Positions 5,797 to 7,323 of a stretch of 7,323 bases of DNA are shown piece by piece. Each line of letters opens with the position of its first letter. The first letter of the stretch is position 1. The DNA comes from Flemingiibacterium sp964603455 (GTDB lineage: Bacteria; Bacillota; Clostridia; Oscillospirales; CAG-272): the NCBI GenBank assembly GCA_964603455.1, contig CAZRVL010000095.1:1-7323 (forward strand). The letters run 5' to 3'. The translations under genes and the position numbers were made by a program. The notes below the pieces were generated by a model. The model did not search any database and had not been told where the DNA came from. It saw only the letters and a list, made by a program, of their open reading frames with translations.

Positions 5797-5973
5797 TTAA
5801 ACGTTTAGTTCAACTTCATCCGCAGCCTCTCCGCTTGCAAGCAGCGGATCGATCACATCACGGATAAATTCTTCAACTTGATGCTCCGAACGTCCGGTGT
5901 AATTCTTAGGATCGAGGTTGGTCACGATCTCATCACGCGAAAGTCCGAATCTTGGGTCGTTTGCAATGCGCTA
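5797..5973 (-). pseudogene. purB: C-terminal part of purB, in frame beyond a TAG codon
   Basis: The minus strand reads TAG at 5973-5971. It then stays open in the same frame for 57 codons to TAA at 5799-5797. These codons encode recognisable adenylosuccinate lyase C-terminus: RIANDPRFGLSRDE directly after the stop, then LDPKNYTGRSEHQVEEF, and a VELNV end, which is the usual end of this subfamily. No ribosome binding site for separate translation is visible. The segment is either a stranded tail after a nonsense mutation, or is translated by UAG suppression. TAG is one substitution from CAG (Gln) or GAG (Glu), both acceptable at this variable position. Confidence 0.85.
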
Positions 5974-7230
5974 AATAAGGTCGTTATCGAGTCCTTCTTC
6001 CTTCACGCGCTTTCCTGCCGCGATAGAATGCTCACGGATAAGCTCATGAAGCTCCTGACGGTCGCCGCCCTTCTTGACTGCATCCATCAGAATATTTTCG
6101 GAAGCTATGAATGGAAGCTCGTTCATTATTCTGCGCTCGACCATCTTCGGGTAAACCACAAGTCCAGCTGTAACATTTATGTAAATATTCAGTATCGAAT
6201 CTATTGCAAGGAAACCTTCAGCCATTGAAATGCGCTTGTTTGCCGAGTCATCAAGAGTTCTTTCGAACCACTGGGTCGATGCAGTTATCGCCGGGTTAAT
6301 CGAATCGGAGATCACATAACGCGCCAATGCACAGATACGCTCACTTCTCATCGGGTTGCGCTTATAAGGCATTGCCGACGAACCGATCTGATTCTTTTCG
6401 AACGGCTCTTCCATTTCCTTGAACGACTGTAAAATACGGAGATCGTTTGCAAATTTATATGCCGACTGCGCGATTCCGGTCAAAACGTTCATCACGCGGC
6501 TGTCGTGCTTGCGCGTATAGGTCTGTCCGGAGACCGGGACACAAGAATCAAAGCCCATTTCGGCTGCGATGTCGTTTTCGACCTGCTTGATCTTCTGCTC
6601 ATCGCCGTCAAAAAGCTCAAGGAAGCTTGCCTGAGTTCCGGTAGTTCCCTTCGAACCAAGCAGCTTCAAGCTACTTGCGACATAATCGAGGTCTTCGAGG
6701 TCGAGCGAAAGCTCATAAAGCCAGAGCGAAGCGCGCTTTCCGACTGTCGTGAGCTGTGCCGGCTGAAGATGAGTGTAACCGAGCGCGGGCATTCCCTTGT
6801 ATTCGAGTGCAAAATCACGGAGATTTTTGATGACCGCAAGAAGCTTTGCACGTACAAGCTTGAGTGCTTCACGCATGATTATAACATCGGTATTATCGCC
6901 GACATAGCAAGAGGTCGCGCCTAGATGGATTATCGGACGTGCCTTCGGGCACTGATCGCCGTATGCGTGGACGTGCGCCATAACGTCGTGACGGAGCTTT
7001 TTTTCGTACTCCTGCGCGGCATCGAAATTAATATCGTCCTTGTGAGCTTCAAGCTCGGCGATCTGCTCATCGGTTATATCGAGACCTGCCTTCTGCTCTG
7101 CCTTAGCAAGTGCTATCCAAAGGCGGCGGAAGGTGCGGAATTTCATGTTCTGAGAGAAGAGATACTGCATCTCATCACTCGCGTATCGCGTTGAAAAAGG
7201 CGATTCGTAAATATCGCGGATGTCTTTCAT
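5971..7230 (-). CDS. purB: Adenylosuccinate lyase, interrupted by in-frame TAG at codon 420
   Basis: PurB acts twice in purine synthesis, releasing fumarate from SAICAR and from adenylosuccinate; it is a cytoplasmic homotetramer of the fumarase/aspartase superfamily. The product starts MKDIRDIYESPFSTRYAS. ATG at 7230 is preceded by GAGG (7239-7242) with eight-base spacing. A longer frame reaching 7293 is excluded because the promoter lies inside it. Visible motifs are HDVMAH (81-86), a HLGATSCYVGDNTD segment (102-115), THLQPAQ with His154, and the superfamily signature GSSAMPYKRNPM (283-294), with Ser285 in the mobile catalytic loop. All catalytic elements precede the stop. The TAG cuts the protein to 419 residues; with the in-frame tail it would be 477, the normal length for this subfamily. 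The missing part is the end of the helical domain 3, so the truncated protein may be unstable or inactive. Confidence 0.93.
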   Translation of the reverse strand: MKDIRDIYESPFSTRYASDEMQYLFSQNMKFRTFRRLWIALAKAEQKAGLDITDEQIAELEAHKDDINFDAAQEYEKKLRHDVMAHVHAYGDQCPKARPIIHLGATSCYVGDNTDVIIMREALKLVRAKLLAVIKNLRDFALEYKGMPALGYTHLQPAQLTTVGKRASLWLYELSLDLEDLDYVASSLKLLGSKGTTGTQASFLELFDGDEQKIKQVENDIAAEMGFDSCVPVSGQTYTRKHDSRVMNVLTGIAQSAYKFANDLRILQSFKEMEEPFEKNQIGSSAMPYKRNPMRSERICALARYVISDSINPAITASTQWFERTLDDSANKRISMAEGFLAIDSILNIYINVTAGLVVYPKMVERRIMNELPFIASENILMDAVKKGGDRQELHELIREHSIAAGKRVKEEGLDNDLI

Positions 7231-7264
7231 TTCGTTTTCCTCGTTTTTTTGATTTTCTACATAT

Positions 7265-7293
7265 ATTAGAGCACATTTCCGACCGAATGTCAA
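7265..7293 (-). promoter_or_regulatory. Sigma-A type promoter of purB
   Basis: On the minus strand, TTGACA (7293-7288) and TCTAAT (7270-7265) are 17 bases apart, with TGC before the -10 box (extended type). Transcription should start near A7258, leaving a leader of about 28 bases. The -35 box directly abuts the terminator of the preceding gene, so purB appears to be its own transcription unit. Confidence 0.85.
7275..7287. promoter_or_regulatory. PurBox-like sequence inside the purB promoter spacer
   Basis: The plus strand reads ATTTCCGACCGAA. The Bacillus PurR recognition element as I recall it is AWWWCCGAACWWT; the first ten positions match except one, with two further mismatches in the last three. 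It lies between the -35 and -10 boxes of purB, where binding would repress. Bacillus PurR normally needs two inverted boxes and only one is seen, so this is tentative. Confidence 0.25.
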
Positions 7294-7323
7294 GAAAAAT
7301 CTCCGCTTTTTCGGAGATTTTTC
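7294..7323 (-). terminator. Terminator of an off-window gene upstream of purB
   Basis: GAAAAATCTCCG (7294-7305) and CGGAGATTTTTC (7312-7323) form a 12-bp stem with a six-base loop, reaching the window edge. Read on the minus strand, a T-rich arm ends it just before the purB -35 box. The arms are symmetrical, so it could work in either direction, but no plus-strand gene leads into it. Confidence 0.7.

Noticed and set aside
5831..5847. CCGCT/AGCGG inverted repeat with palindromic GCTTGCAAGC
   Set aside because: It lies inside the purB C-terminal coding frame, has no T-run, and is explained by the codons for PLLASG.
7273..7290. ACATT-N8-AATGT dyad in the purB promoter
   Set aside because: Only five base pairs with an asymmetrical centre; within chance expectation for this AT-rich spacer.
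7231..7293. N-terminal extension of purB by 21 residues to an ATG at 7293
   Set aside because: The -35 and -10 boxes lie inside it, so the extension would start upstream of the mRNA. A good ribosome binding site precedes ATG at 7230, where the family's normal N-terminus begins.

Overview
The window looks like a chromosomal piece of an uncultured, probably gut- or rumen-associated member of the Firmicutes class Clostridia. The grounds are moderate GC content (by eye), strong AAGGAGG-type ribosome binding sites, near-consensus sigma-A promoters with TG-extended -10 boxes, a lipoprotein sugar-binding protein, a GH29 fucosidase, and a Cys-rich one-helix peptide of a kind common in these bacteria. 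This placement is inference; no rRNA or tRNA gene is present to settle it.

Layout. Positions 1-1636 (plus strand) hold a 51-residue Cys/Gly-rich membrane peptide, a terminator, a cytoplasmic GH29 alpha-L-fucosidase, and a perfect 12-bp terminator. Positions 1654-4121 (plus strand) hold a self-contained unit: a 19-bp dyad over the -35 box, a good promoter, one 785-residue protein and a terminator. That protein joins an XRE-type DNA-binding domain to about thirty 16-residue Gly/Val/Asp repeats arranged in three blocks. It resembles polymer-forming (bactofilin-like) beta-solenoids. Positions 4130-5698 (minus strand) hold a solute-binding lipoprotein with a consensus promoter and a GTG start, convergent with the solenoid gene. 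Positions 5761-7293 (minus strand) hold purB (adenylosuccinate lyase) with its own promoter and terminator. An off-window gene appears to end at the right edge.

Two things deserve most attention. First, purB carries an in-frame TAG at codon 420, yet the reading frame continues for 57 more codons that encode the typical C-terminus of the family and end at TAA just before the terminator. This is a recent nonsense mutation, an assembly error, or a suppressed or recoded UAG. No other gene in the window stops with TAG. Second, the HTH-solenoid fusion, with a candidate operator on its own promoter, is an unusual regulator architecture whose function I cannot name.

The fucosidase and the sugar-binding lipoprotein may both serve the use of imported oligosaccharides, but they are on opposite strands with no permease or regulator gene beside them. 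A shared pathway is therefore only a guess. The remaining intergenic DNA is accounted for by promoters, terminators, dyads and a C10 tract; no stretch over 300 bases lacks a gene.
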